From Asaia bogorensis (lineage in GTDB: Bacteria > Pseudomonadota > Alphaproteobacteria > Acetobacterales > Acetobacteraceae): 45,922 nucleotides of DNA. Location of the stretch: contig CAMDGX010000032.1 of assembly GCA_945897825.1 (NCBI GenBank), positions 1 to 45,922 on the forward strand. The letters run 5' to 3'. The position numbers and the translations under genes were made by a program. The stretch's first letter is position 1. The number at the start of each line of letters is the position of its first letter. Of the stretch, positions 23,321-33,341 are shown piece by piece. Under the pieces are notes generated by a model. It was not told the DNA's origin, did no database searches, and saw only the letters and a program-made list of their open reading frames with translations.

Positions 23321-25666
23321 GTGGACTTGAGCTCTCCCGATCAGTCGACCGGCGCCCCCGGACCCGGGGCCCCACGCCCGTCCGGCCCGCTCTCCGCGGT
23401 GCCAACGCCGGCCGGGTCTGCTGGTGCCCCGGGTGGCGACCCATCGACCGATGCCGCGTCCGGCTCCGGCCGGCATGAGCCGCCGACCCCGCTGGAGCTC
23501 CGCCTGCGCGCCATGGTCGCCGCGGCGCGCTACCATGGGACGGAACTGGATCGCGACGACCTGCGCGTGCCGCGCGGCGAACTGCCGTCGCCGGCCTCCT
23601 TGGTCGACTGGGTGCGGACTGCCGGCCTGTGGGCCAAGGCGGTGCGGATGCGGTGGCGCCACCTGATCGGCCTGGCTGCCGGCGGGCCGGTGGTGCTGCT
23701 GCTGAACGACGGCACCGCGGCGCTGATGGTGCGCGCCGATCCCGCGCGCAACGTGGTCTGGCTGCGCGACCCGCTGGCCACCTCCGACGAACAGGCGGTG
23801 CCGGTCGACGAGCTGCGCCTGTCCCAGTTGTGGGGCGGCGAAGCGATCCTGATGCGCCGCGAGCGCGGCGTCACCTTCGAGAACGAGCCGTTCAGCTTCG
23901 CCTGGCTGGCGCGCATGGTCTGGGGGGAAAAGCTGATCCTGCGCGACGTGCTGATCGGCTCGATCGTGCTCAGCATCCTGGCGATCGCGCCGCCGATGCT
24001 GGTGATGATCATCATCGACAGGGTCGTCACCTACCAGAGCTTCAGCACCCTGACCCTCATCGCGCTGTTCCTTACCGTGGCGGCGCTCTACGAGGCCTAT
24101 CTCGGCTACATCCGCCGACGGCTGATCCAGGTGGTGGCCACCAAGCTCGACGCGCGGCTGTCGCTGCACGTGTTCCGCCGCCTGCTCGGCCTGCCGATCG
24201 ATTACTTCGAACGCAACCAGACCGGGGCCATCCTCTACAAGCTCCAGCAGATCTCGAAGGTCCGCGACTTCATGACGGGCCGGCTAATGACCACGATGCT
24301 GGATTTCGTGACGCTCACCATCATGCTCCCGGTGCTGTTCTGGATCAGCGTGCCGCTGACCTGGATGGTGATCGGCGCGGCCGGCGTGGTCTGCCTGATC
24401 ATCATCGCCTTCCTGCCGTCGATCCGCGCCGCCTTCGCCAAGTGGGTGGATGCCGAGGTGCAGCGCAACAACGTCATGGTCGAGACGGTGCACGGCATCC
24501 GCACCGTCAAGTCGTTGGCGCTGGAGCCGCAGCAGCGCGAACTGTGGGACCAGCGCGTGGCCGTGGCCTCCTCGCGCAAGCAGGACCTGGGAAACATCTC
24601 CAACTGGCCGCAAACGCTCGTGGTCCCGTTCGAGAACTTCATGACCCGCGGTGTCCTGCTGGCAGGCGCCTACTTCGTGATTTCCGGCGACATCACGGTC
24701 AGCATCGGCAGCCTGCTGGCGTTCATGATGTTGTCCGGCAAGGTCGCCCAGCCGCTCGTCAGCACCGCGCGCCTGGTCGAGGACCTCGAGGAAACCCGCG
24801 CCGCCGTCGCGCTGGTGTCCAGCGTGCTGAACAACAACCCCGAGACGGTGAACCCCGGCGCCGGGCTGCGGCCGCGCTTCGCCGGCGCGATCAGCTTCTC
24901 GCGCGTCAGCTTCACCTACCCCGGCTCGCGCAATTCCGCCCTGGAGGACATCTCCTTCGAGGTGCCGGCCGGCACCATGCTCGGCCTGGTCGGCCGTTCC
25001 GGCTCGGGCAAGTCCACCATCACGCGGCTGCTGCAAGGCATCAACCGCGAGTACGAAGGCTCGATCAAGATCGACGGCACCGACCTGCGCGAGATCAACC
25101 TCGCCCATCTGCGCCGCAGCTTCGGCGTGGTGCTGCAGGAGAACTTCCTGTTCCGCGGCACCATCCGCGAGAACCTGCTCGCCGGCCGCCCGGGCCTGAC
25201 CATCACCGACGTGGTGCGCGCCGCCCGCCTGGCCGGCGCGGAGGAGTTCATCGAGCGCCTGCCGCAAGGCTACGAAACCTGGATCGAGGAAGGCTCGCCC
25301 AACCTGTCCGGCGGCCAGCGCCAGCGCCTCGCGATCGCCCGCGCCCTGATCCACGACCCGCGCCTGCTGATCCTGGACGAGGCGACCAGCGCGCTCGACC
25401 CGGAGAGCGAGGCGCTGGTGAATGCGAACATTCTCCGCATCGCCCATGGCAGGTCGATGCTGATCGTGTCTCACCGGCTGTCGTCGCTGGTCGATTGCCA
25501 CCAGATCCTGGTGCTCGACCAGGGCCGCGTGGTCGATATCGGGCCGCACAAGGACCTGCTGGAGCGCTGCTCGGTGTATCGCCAGCTCTGGCTGCAGCAG
25601 CACCGGCACATGGACATGACGGGCAAGCCCGCCGGCCCGAAGCCCGTGCTCGCCCAGGGAGACTAG
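23321..25666 (+). CDS. Type I secretion system ABC exporter (permease/ATPase, HlyB-like)
   Basis: The product has about 781 residues. After a Pro-rich leader, residues 55-170 form a C39 peptidase-like domain without the catalytic Cys and His, as in HlyB-type exporters of unprocessed substrates. Residues 200-500 hold the membrane domain (LIGSIVLSILAIAPPMLVMIIID and later helices). The ATPase has Walker A GRSGSGKST (near 558), LSGGQRQRLAIARAL (near 662) and Walker B LLILDEATSALD (near 682). GTG 23321 is chosen near GGAGG, with TTG 23327 as an alternative. It should export a large protein through a HlyD-TolC channel; the outer-membrane partner is not in the window. The membrane fusion gene follows four bases downstream. 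Confidence 0.92.
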   Translation: MDLSSPDQSTGAPGPGAPRPSGPLSAVPTPAGSAGAPGGDPSTDAASGSGRHEPPTPLELRLRAMVAAARYHGTELDRDDLRVPRGELPSPASLVDWVRTAGLWAKAVRMRWRHLIGLAAGGPVVLLLNDGTAALMVRADPARNVVWLRDPLATSDEQAVPVDELRLSQLWGGEAILMRRERGVTFENEPFSFAWLARMVWGEKLILRDVLIGSIVLSILAIAPPMLVMIIIDRVVTYQSFSTLTLIALFLTVAALYEAYLGYIRRRLIQVVATKLDARLSLHVFRRLLGLPIDYFERNQTGAILYKLQQISKVRDFMTGRLMTTMLDFVTLTIMLPVLFWISVPLTWMVIGAAGVVCLIIIAFLPSIRAAFAKWVDAEVQRNNVMVETVHGIRTVKSLALEPQQRELWDQRVAVASSRKQDLGNISNWPQTLVVPFENFMTRGVLLAGAYFVISGDITVSIGSLLAFMMLSGKVAQPLVSTARLVEDLEETRAAVALVSSVLNNNPETVNPGAGLRPRFAGAISFSRVSFTYPGSRNSALEDISFEVPAGTMLGLVGRSGSGKSTITRLLQGINREYEGSIKIDGTDLREINLAHLRRSFGVVLQENFLFRGTIRENLLAGRPGLTITDVVRAARLAGAEEFIERLPQGYETWIEEGSPNLSGGQRQRLAIARALIHDPRLLILDEATSALDPESEALVNANILRIAHGRSMLIVSHRLSSLVDCHQILVLDQGRVVDIGPHKDLLERCSVYRQLWLQQHRHMDMTGKPAGPKPVLAQGD

Positions 25667-25669
25667 CCC

Positions 25670-27097
25670 ATGTCCCGCCCCCCCGTCCCCGCCGACGCAT
25701 CCGGCACCCCCGCCCCGCACGACCCTGCCCCGCGGGGCAAGGCCGACGACGTCGCGCCGATGCTGCTGGAATTCCAGTCCCCCTCCGCCGCGCTCATCGC
25801 CCAAACGGTGCCGGCGCACAGCCGCTACACGCTGTGGGTGCTCGCCTCCCTCTTCGCGGTGGCCGTGGTGCTCATTGCCTTGGTACCGATCGATCGCGTG
25901 GTGGTGTCGCAAGGCAAGCTGATCACCACGACCCCGCACTTGGTGATCCAGCCGCTCGAAACCTCCATCGTGCGGTCGATCGACGTGCGCGAGGGCCAGA
26001 TGGTCAAGGCCGGCCAATTGCTGGCCCGGCTGGACCAGACCTTCGTGGCCGCCGATGCCGACTCGCTGGAATCGCAGGTGTCGAGCCTGCAGGCCGAGGT
26101 CGACAGGCTGCGCGCCGAGGTCGATGGCCTGCCCTATGTCGGCGATGGCAGCCCGCCAAGCCAGCTCCAATCCCTGATCTTCACCCAGCGCAGCGCCGAG
26201 CGCAGCTTCCGGCTGGAGAACTACCGCCAGAAGATCGACGGCGTGCGCGTGCGCGTGGCCCAGGCGATGGCCGATGTCGAAAGCTACACCACCCGCCTCG
26301 CCGTCGCCCGCCAGGTCGAAGGCATGCGCGTCGAGCTGGAGCGCCAGGCGGTCGGCAGCCGGCTGAACACCTTCCAGGCCCAGCTGGACCGCAACGAGGC
26401 CGCGCGGCTGCTCGATACCGCCCGCTCGCAGGCCGTCAGCGGCCAGCGCGAGATGGAAGCGCTGATGGCCGAGCGCGACAGCTACGTGCAGCAAACGCGC
26501 AATGACTCCTCGCAGCAGCTCACCGAGCAGGGGCGCAAGCTGTCCGAGGCGCGCGAGAACCTGACCAAGGCCCGCATGCGGCGCGGGCTGGTGGAGCTGC
26601 GCGCGGACACCGATTCCATCGTGCTCAGCGTGGCGCCGGTCAGCGTCGGATCGGTGATGCAGACGGCGGAACAGTTCATCGCGCTGGTGCCGATCGACGC
26701 GCCGCTGGAGATCGAGGCGGTGGTGGACGGGCGTGATGCCGGGTTCGTCGGCGTCGGCGATCCCGTGACGATCAAGCTCGATACCTTCCCCTACACGCTC
26801 TACGGCACCGCCGAGGGCACCGTGCGCATGCTGAGCCCCGACAGCTTCCGCAACCCCAACGAGGACCGCTCCCGCCAGGTGGGTCGGACGCGGGCGGCCA
26901 GCGCGGATTTCGGCAACACCTACTACCGCGCCCGAATGACGATCGACGCGATGAAGCTGCACCACCTGCCGGAGGGTTTCCGCCTCAGCCCCGGCATGCC
27001 GGTGACCGCCGACATCAAGATCGGCAAGCGCACGCTCCTTGCCTATCTGTTCGCGCGCGTCCTGCCGGTCGTCAAGGAGGGGCTGCGCGAGCCATGA
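25670..27097 (+). CDS. HlyD-family periplasmic adaptor (type I secretion membrane fusion protein)
   Basis: The 475-residue protein has a cytoplasmic N-terminus, one membrane helix (LWVLASLFAVAVVLIALVPI, about residues 45-65), a lipoyl-like half motif (VVVSQGKLITTTPHLVIQPLE), a long coiled coil (SLQAEVDRLRAEVD through LSEARENLTKARMRR, about 135-310), the second lipoyl half and a beta-barrel region with PEGFRLSPGMPVTADIKIGKRTLLAYL near the end. It links the inner-membrane exporter to the outer-membrane channel. It begins four bases after the ABC stop, with GGGAGA upstream inside that gene. Confidence 0.93.
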   Translation: MSRPPVPADASGTPAPHDPAPRGKADDVAPMLLEFQSPSAALIAQTVPAHSRYTLWVLASLFAVAVVLIALVPIDRVVVSQGKLITTTPHLVIQPLETSIVRSIDVREGQMVKAGQLLARLDQTFVAADADSLESQVSSLQAEVDRLRAEVDGLPYVGDGSPPSQLQSLIFTQRSAERSFRLENYRQKIDGVRVRVAQAMADVESYTTRLAVARQVEGMRVELERQAVGSRLNTFQAQLDRNEAARLLDTARSQAVSGQREMEALMAERDSYVQQTRNDSSQQLTEQGRKLSEARENLTKARMRRGLVELRADTDSIVLSVAPVSVGSVMQTAEQFIALVPIDAPLEIEAVVDGRDAGFVGVGDPVTIKLDTFPYTLYGTAEGTVRMLSPDSFRNPNEDRSRQVGRTRAASADFGNTYYRARMTIDAMKLHHLPEGFRLSPGMPVTADIKIGKRTLLAYLFARVLPVVKEGLREP

Positions 27098-27143
27098 TGC
27101 ATCACCCGCGGCGCATCCCCCGGCTGAACAGGGGCGGCTGAGC

Positions 27144-29024
27144 ATGTCGGGCTCGTTGCGCCGGCTGGCGGGGATGGTTTCCTCGGCGGCCAGCAAGATC
27201 AAGCGCGCGCAGGCCTTGATGGCGGCGGGCAAGCAGGCCGACGGCTTCCGCCTGCTGACCCCCATTGCCCAGTCCGGCAACGCCGAGGCCCAGTTCCTGG
27301 TGGCGCGCTGCTACCTCGAGGGCCGCGGCGTGCCCCCCAGCGCGGCCGAGGGCGCCCGCTGGCTGGAGCGCGCGGCCACCCAGGGCCTGCTGGAGGCGCA
27401 GTCGATGCTCGCCGCGCTGTATCTGCGCGGCATCCCGGGCATGGAGGCGCTGGCCGCCCAGGGCGAGGTCGGCGCGCTGGCGGCGGACCGGCCGGCGGCG
27501 GCATTGTTCGGCGCCAGCGACGCGGCGAAGCCTGATTTCGAGCGCGCCCTGGCCTGGGCCACCCGCGCCGCCGAGGGCGGGTCGTCCGACGGCCAGGCGC
27601 TGCTCGGCTTCGTCCTCACCTCCGGGCCGCCGGAGATGCGCGACCTCGATCGCGCCGAAGCCCTCTACAAGCGCTCGGCCGAGGCCGATTGCCCGCAGGG
27701 AAAGTTGGGCTACGCGCTGGCCCTGCTGCGTCGCAACGATCCGGCCCTGGCGGTCACCGCTGCCGCCCACCTGCGCGGCGCCGCCGAGGCCGGGCTGGCG
27801 ACCGCGCAGTACATGCTGGGCGTGATCACCGAACAGGGCCAGGGCGTTCCGGCCGACCGCGCGGCCGCGACCGAACTCTACCGCCGGGCCGCCACCCGCA
27901 GCCTGCGCAGCGCCCAGGCGCGCTACGGCTTCGCGCTGATGCATGGGCTCGGGGTGGAGCGGAACCTGCAGGAAGGCGAATCCTGGCTGCGCCGCGCCGC
28001 GCTCCAGGGCGATCCGGAGGCCGCGGCCTTGGTCGGCGACCTCTACTCCCGCGGCGGCGAACTGCCGCCCAACCATGCCGAAGCGGCCATGTGGTATCGT
28101 CGTGCCGCCGATGCAGGGCACAAGGCCGCGGCCCGCGCGCTGGGCCTGATGCACCTCACCGGCGCCGGCGTGCCCCGCGACCCGCGCGAAGCCGCCACAT
28201 GGTTCCGCCGCGCGGGCGAGGCAGGCGAGCAGCAGGCGCGCTACGACCTCGCCAACCTGGTGATGAAGGGCGAGGCCGGGCCCGAGGACAGCGTGCGCAC
28301 CCGCGAATGGTTCCAGCAGGCCGCCGCCGCCGGCGACCTGGTCGCGGCGTACAACTACGGCATCTGTCTGGCCGAGGGCGTCGGCGTCGAGCGCGACGAC
28401 CGCCAAGCCGCCCACTGGCTGCGCCGTGCCGCCGAAGGGGTGGTCAACGCCCAGTATTGGTATGGCCGCCTGCTGATGGAAGGCCGCGGCGTGGAGGCGA
28501 ACCTCGAGGAAGGCCGTGCCTGGGTCGCCAAGGCCGCCGATGCCGGCATGGTCGACGCGCAGGTCGTGCTGGCCGAGATGCTGATCAGCGGCCGCGGCGG
28601 CACCAAGGACCACGCGGCGGCGGAGAAGCTGTTCCGCAAGGCGGCCGCGCACGGCCATGTCGGCGCCATGTTCGCGCTCGGCGCGCTGCATGGCGGCGGC
28701 CACGATATCCCGTGGGACCGCCCGCAGGCCCAGCACTGGTTCCGCATGGCCGCCGAACGCGGCCACGCCCATGCCCAGATGATGCTCGGCCGCTACCTCG
28801 CCCGCGGCCTGGCCGGCCAGCAGGACACCGCGGAAGCGCGCGTGTGGCTGGAGAAGGCGCTGGGCCAGGGGCTGACCGGGGTGCAGGGCGACCTCGCCGC
28901 GCTGCCGCCGCCCGCCACCGCCGAGGCGGTGGCGGCCCAGGGCGGGCCTTCCCTCGCCGCCCCGCACGGCGCCGCCCCGCCCGGCACTGCCCCGCACGAC
29001 ACTGCCCCGCACCGCGCCACCTGA
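27144..29024 (+). CDS. Sel1-repeat (SLR) protein
   Basis: The 626-residue protein is built from about fourteen Sel1-like repeats from residue 30 to near 590. Each is a 36-residue helix pair of the type AEAQFLVARCYLEGRGV, with recurring A-A, G-A and L-G-x-x-Y positions. There is no signal peptide. The C-terminal tail is low-complexity (repeated AAPPGTAPHDTAPH). Sel1 proteins act as scaffolds for protein complexes. Given its place between the secretion pair and the glycosyltransferases, it may organise substrate handling or glycan assembly; this is inference. Start at 27144 follows GGGGCGG. Confidence 0.92.
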   Translation: MSGSLRRLAGMVSSAASKIKRAQALMAAGKQADGFRLLTPIAQSGNAEAQFLVARCYLEGRGVPPSAAEGARWLERAATQGLLEAQSMLAALYLRGIPGMEALAAQGEVGALAADRPAAALFGASDAAKPDFERALAWATRAAEGGSSDGQALLGFVLTSGPPEMRDLDRAEALYKRSAEADCPQGKLGYALALLRRNDPALAVTAAAHLRGAAEAGLATAQYMLGVITEQGQGVPADRAAATELYRRAATRSLRSAQARYGFALMHGLGVERNLQEGESWLRRAALQGDPEAAALVGDLYSRGGELPPNHAEAAMWYRRAADAGHKAAARALGLMHLTGAGVPRDPREAATWFRRAGEAGEQQARYDLANLVMKGEAGPEDSVRTREWFQQAAAAGDLVAAYNYGICLAEGVGVERDDRQAAHWLRRAAEGVVNAQYWYGRLLMEGRGVEANLEEGRAWVAKAADAGMVDAQVVLAEMLISGRGGTKDHAAAEKLFRKAAAHGHVGAMFALGALHGGGHDIPWDRPQAQHWFRMAAERGHAHAQMMLGRYLARGLAGQQDTAEARVWLEKALGQGLTGVQGDLAALPPPATAEAVAAQGGPSLAAPHGAAPPGTAPHDTAPHRAT

Positions 29025-29028
29025 CCCC

Positions 29029-32000
29029 ATGGACGACGCCGCCCCGGACCGTGCGGACATCCAGCACCCCTCTGCCCCCCCGCCTTCGCGCGGACGCGCC
29101 GGCGATGCGGGCCTGACCCAGGCGGAGTTCTTCGGCCGCCAGGCCGGCGAGGCATGGCAGGCCGGACAGGCCGCGCTGCAGGATGGCGACCTCCCGCGCG
29201 CGCTGTTCTGGATGGAACGCGCCTGGCGCCTGGCCCCCGACGACCCGGCCGCCGCCCTGGCGCTGGCCGGCACGCGGTTGCGCCATGGCGACGCGCCGGG
29301 CGCCCTGCCGCTGCTCGAGCGGGTGACACAGCGGGTCGACTCGCGCGAGGCCCTGCTGCTGCTCGCCTCCGCCCGCCTGCGCGCCGGGCAACCCGTCCAG
29401 GCCGCCGCCGCTCTCGGCGCCATGCTGGCACGGCACCTGGTGCCGCGCACCGACGACGTGGCCACGCTCGCCACCGCCATCGCCCGCGCCACTGGTGCCC
29501 CCGGATGGTGCGGCGTGGCAACCGACGGGGCGGCCCTGGTCGTCGCCGACGGCACGGCGGAGGTGCAGCTCGACGGGCGGCCATGGCGCCCGGGCATCGT
29601 GCCGTCCGATGCCGCAATCCTGTCGGCATCGGTCGCCGGCCGCCCCTGCATCGGCAGCCCCGTGGACCTGCGCCGCGCCCGGCGGGTGGAAGGCGTGGTC
29701 GCGGCACGGGAGGGCGGGCTGGCCGGCTGGGCCTGGCACCCCGGCAACCCCGATGCCGACCCGGTGCTGCGCATCGTGCCCGCCGACGGGGGCGCGGGGC
29801 TGGAGGTGGTCGCCGACGACCCCTCGATCCCCGCCGGCGCCCCGCTCTCCCGCCCGCGCGGCTTCATTGTGCCGGCCGCGCGACTGGCCGGCCTCGCCAC
29901 GCCGCTGCGGGTGCTGGCACAAGATGGATCCGACCTGGCCGGCAGCCCGCTCGACCCCGGCGCCGAGCTGCGCGCCGCCATCGCCATCGCCCGCACCGTC
30001 GCTGCCCGTTTTCCGCTGCGCGGCGCCCCATCGGCCGGCGACGACACGCTGCTGCACGCCGCCGCCTCCGCTGCCCTGCGCGGCCCCGCCGCGACCGCGA
30101 AGCCAGCCCCTTCGCGCCCGGTCGCGCTGGTGATCCCGGTCTATCGCGGCCTGGAGATCACCCACGCCTGCCTCGAGGCCGCCTTCGCCACCATCCCGGA
30201 CGGCACGCGCGTGATCGTCGTGGACGACGCGACGCCCGAACCCGCCGTCGCCGCCCTGCTCGATACGCTGGCCGCCGCCGGGCGCATCCGCCTGCTGCGC
30301 CACGCCGCCAACCGCGGCTTCCCGGAATCGGCCAATGCCGGGCTGCGCCTCGCCGCCCGCCTCGCCCCCGGCGCCGACCTCGTGCTGCTGAACAGCGATG
30401 CCCGCCCCGCGCCCGGCTGGATCGAGGGGCTGCGCGAGATCGTCCACGCCGCCGGCGACATCGGCACCGCGACCCCGCTGTCCAACGACGCCACCATCCT
30501 GAGCTACCCCGACGCCACCCGCACCAACCCCGCGCCCGACGGCCCGGCCCTGGCCCGGCTCGCCCGCCTTGCCGCGCGCGCCAATGCGGGGGTGGCGGTG
30601 GAGATCCCGACCGCCGTCGGCTTCTGCATGTACATCCGCCGCGAGTGCCTCGTCGCGACCGGCCTGTTCCGCACCGACGTGTTCGCCCAGGGCTACGGCG
30701 AGGAGAACGATTTCTGCATCCGCGCCCGCCACCTCGGCTGGCGCCATGTCGGCGTGCCCGGCGTGGTCGTGGCGCATGAGGGCGGGCAGTCCTTCGGCGC
30801 GGCCACGTCGCCGCTGGTCGCGCGCAACCTCGCGGTGCTGGAGCGGCTGCACCCTGGCTACGCGGCCCTGATCGCCGCCTTCCAGGCCGCCGACCCGATG
30901 GCCGAACCCCGCCGCCGGCTCGACGCCGCGCGCTGGCAGGCCGCCCGCCGGCCCAAGGCGGGCCCGGCCGCCATCCTCGTCACCCACGACAGCGGCGGCG
31001 GGGTGGAGCGCGTGGTCCGCGGCCGCTGCGCCGAGCTGCAACGCCCCGGCCCCGGCCAACCCGCACGCCGCGCCATCCTGCTGCGCCCGGTGCCGGACCG
31101 GATGCGCGCCGGCCCCCAGGGCGGCCGCGCTTTCCGCCCCGGCCTCGTCCGCGTCGAGGACGGCGACGGCACGCCCTACCCCAACCTCGTCTTTACCCTG
31201 CCGCGCGAACTGCCGGCGCTGGCCAGGCTGCTGCGCGCCGACCGGCCGGAGATGCTGGAAATCCATCACCTGCTCGGCCACGACCATGCCGTGCTGCGCC
31301 TTGCCGGCCTGCTCGGCATCCCCGAGGACGTCCACCTGCACGATTATGCCTGGTTCTGCCCGCGGATCACCCTGCTCGGCCCCGAGCGGCGCTATTGCGG
31401 CGAACCCGAGGACCCCCGCGCCTGCGATGCCTGCGTCACCGATGCGGGCCGCGTGGTCGAGGACGGGATCGCCACCGCCGCCCTGCGCGCCCGCTCCGCC
31501 GCCGATCTCGGCCGCGCGCGGCGCATCGTCGCCCCCTCCGCCGACACTGCGACGCGCATGCGCCGGCGCTTTCCGGGCCTCGCCCCCACCATCGCCCCGC
31601 TGGAGGACGACGCCGCCTCGATCGCCGCCGGGCTCGCCCTGCCCGCCCTGCCGCACCGCCCTGGCGAGCGCCGTCGCGTCGCGGTGATCGGCGGCATCGG
31701 CCCCGAGAAGGGCTACGACATCCTGCTCGCCTGCGCGCGCGATGCCGACCTGCGCGGCCTTGCCCTGGAGTTCGTGCTGGCCGGCCACAGCCACGACGAC
31801 CGCCGCCTGCTGGAGACCGGCCGCGTGCGCGTCACCGGCAGCTACCGGGAGGGCGAAGGCGAGGTCCTGGTGCGCGGCCAGCGCCCCGCCCTGGCCTTCC
31901 TGCCCTCGCTCTGGCCCGAGACCTGGTGCTTCACTCTGGGCCTCGCCTGGCGGGCCGGACTGCGCGCCGCGGTGTTTGATATCGGCGCCCAGGCGGAGCG

Positions 32001-32088
32001 CGTACGTGCCACCGGGCATGGCTGGATACTGCCGCTGGGGTTGCCCGCGACAGCGATCAACAATGCGTTGCTTGCCGTGGAACCCTGA
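29029..32088 (+). CDS. Large multi-domain glycosyltransferase (TPR + GT2 + GT4-like)
   Basis: This 1019-residue protein has a TPR-like N-terminus (about 30-135: AWQAGQAALQDGDLPRALFW, then AWRLAPDDPAAALALAG). A middle domain of about 200 residues follows. A GT2 domain begins at VALVIPVYRG (365), with VIVVDDATPEP, LLNSDARP (near 455) as DxD equivalent and GYGEENDFCIRA (near 557) as catalytic block. The C-terminal part (from 646, LVTHDSGGGVERVVR) looks like a GT4-type transferase, with DYAWFCPRITLLG and the DPRACDAC cluster (near 773-800). It probably builds two linkages of a surface polysaccharide or protein-linked glycan. It starts four bases after the Sel1 gene. Confidence 0.9.
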   Translation: MDDAAPDRADIQHPSAPPPSRGRAGDAGLTQAEFFGRQAGEAWQAGQAALQDGDLPRALFWMERAWRLAPDDPAAALALAGTRLRHGDAPGALPLLERVTQRVDSREALLLLASARLRAGQPVQAAAALGAMLARHLVPRTDDVATLATAIARATGAPGWCGVATDGAALVVADGTAEVQLDGRPWRPGIVPSDAAILSASVAGRPCIGSPVDLRRARRVEGVVAAREGGLAGWAWHPGNPDADPVLRIVPADGGAGLEVVADDPSIPAGAPLSRPRGFIVPAARLAGLATPLRVLAQDGSDLAGSPLDPGAELRAAIAIARTVAARFPLRGAPSAGDDTLLHAAASAALRGPAATAKPAPSRPVALVIPVYRGLEITHACLEAAFATIPDGTRVIVVDDATPEPAVAALLDTLAAAGRIRLLRHAANRGFPESANAGLRLAARLAPGADLVLLNSDARPAPGWIEGLREIVHAAGDIGTATPLSNDATILSYPDATRTNPAPDGPALARLARLAARANAGVAVEIPTAVGFCMYIRRECLVATGLFRTDVFAQGYGEENDFCIRARHLGWRHVGVPGVVVAHEGGQSFGAATSPLVARNLAVLERLHPGYAALIAAFQAADPMAEPRRRLDAARWQAARRPKAGPAAILVTHDSGGGVERVVRGRCAELQRPGPGQPARRAILLRPVPDRMRAGPQGGRAFRPGLVRVEDGDGTPYPNLVFTLPRELPALARLLRADRPEMLEIHHLLGHDHAVLRLAGLLGIPEDVHLHDYAWFCPRITLLGPERRYCGEPEDPRACDACVTDAGRVVEDGIATAALRARSAADLGRARRIVAPSADTATRMRRRFPGLAPTIAPLEDDAASIAAGLALPALPHRPGERRRVAVIGGIGPEKGYDILLACARDADLRGLALEFVLAGHSHDDRRLLETGRVRVTGSYREGEGEVLVRGQRPALAFLPSLWPETWCFTLGLAWRAGLRAAVFDIGAQAERVRATGHGWILPLGLPATAINNALLAVEP

Positions 32089-32226
32089 GCGCGCGATGTA
32101 TGCGCCTGTGCAACCGCCCCAAGTCGGGGCATACCTGCTCTGCGGATGGCGCCCGTGCGCCCGGCCTGTTACCTGGATCGGCCCTATTCCAAGGCCGGAC
32201 CGTTCGTTTGAAGAGTGAGATCCTGC

Positions 32227-33282
32227 ATGTCCGACGCTGCCACCGCCCCCCAGACCGCTCAGGGCCGCCAGCCAGGCAACGCCGCCAACCGGGTTGCCGA
32301 ACTGCGCGTTTCGGGCAACCTCATGCGGCTGGAGACCGGGCTGTACTGCATCGTGAACAAGCCCGTGCCCCATGCCGACGCGCGCAGCGGCCTGCCCGGC
32401 GTGCGGCTCTCCCCCGCCCCGGGCACCGACAGCCGGCCCGAGCAGGTGCAGATCACCAGCTTCCGCGACGACGGCTGGCTGTCAGGCTTCGGCGACGCGG
32501 CACTGGTGCGCGTGCATAACGGTCCCGCGCACGTGCTGGTCACCGTCTACCAGGCGCCCAACCATCCCGAGTCCGCACCGAACATCCAGGTCATCAAGCT
32601 GCTGGACAACGTGCCCCCCCAGGCCGGCGCCGCCTTCGCGGCACAGCCCGCCGCCGCCTTCCTGCCGCAAGGCAGCGCCCACGTCGCCGCCGCCGCCGCC
32701 GCGGCACCGGCCGAAGGGCCGCGGGTGATGGACATGGTCGCCCACATCCAGGGCCTCGGCGATGTCGGCGCGCTGATGGGCGACCGGCTGGGCGAGGTTG
32801 GCAGCAAGCGCTGGATCGAGGGCTTCGCCATCGCGCCCACGCACGACGTCGCCCCGGCCGACATCGAATACCAGGCCGTGCTCGGCCGCGGCTGGCTGTC
32901 CCCCTGGGTCGAGGGCGGCGAGTTCTGCGGCAGCCGCGGCATGGCCCTGCCGGTGCTCGGCCTGCGCGTGCGCCTGCGCGGCGACGCGGCGCGCGACTTC
33001 GAATGCAGCTATGGCGCCAGCTTCACCGACGGCACCGAGGCCGGCCCGGGGCCCGCCGGCGCCTCCTGCGAGGCCGAAAGCCTGGCGCCGCTGGAATCCT
33101 TCCAGGTCTTCATCCGCCGCCGCGGCCAAGTCGCCGCCGCACCGACCGCCGCCCCCGAAGCCGCCGCCGAACCCGCCGCGCCGAAGGCCAAGGCCGCCCC
33201 CGTCGCCAAGGCGGCCGCGAAGCCCGCCGCCAAGCCCGCCCCGGACAAGGCCAAGCCCGCCCCAGGCACGCGCCGCCGCTAA
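32227..33282 (+). CDS. Protein with ChW-like (hydrophobic-W) repeats and a basic Ala/Lys/Pro tail
   Basis: The 351-residue protein has an N-terminal beta-rich domain (residues 22-125), an Ala-rich linker, and two units resembling clostridial hydrophobic-W repeats: VAHIQGLGDVGALMGDRLGE to WIEGFAI (170-202), and IEYQAVLGRGWLSPWVEGG to LPVLGLRVRL (213-250). A further beta region (255-300) and a disordered tail of repeated KAAPKPA-type residues ending in RRR follow. No signal peptide is visible. In Firmicutes such repeats are associated with cell-surface proteins; here it lies among glycosyltransferase and type I secretion genes, so it could be an exported surface protein or a glycan-binding factor. 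The repeat match is by eye. Confidence 0.7.
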   Translation: MSDAATAPQTAQGRQPGNAANRVAELRVSGNLMRLETGLYCIVNKPVPHADARSGLPGVRLSPAPGTDSRPEQVQITSFRDDGWLSGFGDAALVRVHNGPAHVLVTVYQAPNHPESAPNIQVIKLLDNVPPQAGAAFAAQPAAAFLPQGSAHVAAAAAAAPAEGPRVMDMVAHIQGLGDVGALMGDRLGEVGSKRWIEGFAIAPTHDVAPADIEYQAVLGRGWLSPWVEGGEFCGSRGMALPVLGLRVRLRGDAARDFECSYGASFTDGTEAGPGPAGASCEAESLAPLESFQVFIRRRGQVAAAPTAAPEAAAEPAAPKAKAAPVAKAAAKPAAKPAPDKAKPAPGTRRR

Positions 33283-33341
33283 CGGCAAACGGCCCCCGCC
33301 ATGCGCCGCGCCACAGCACCGTCCGGGCCGGGAGGCCGGGC

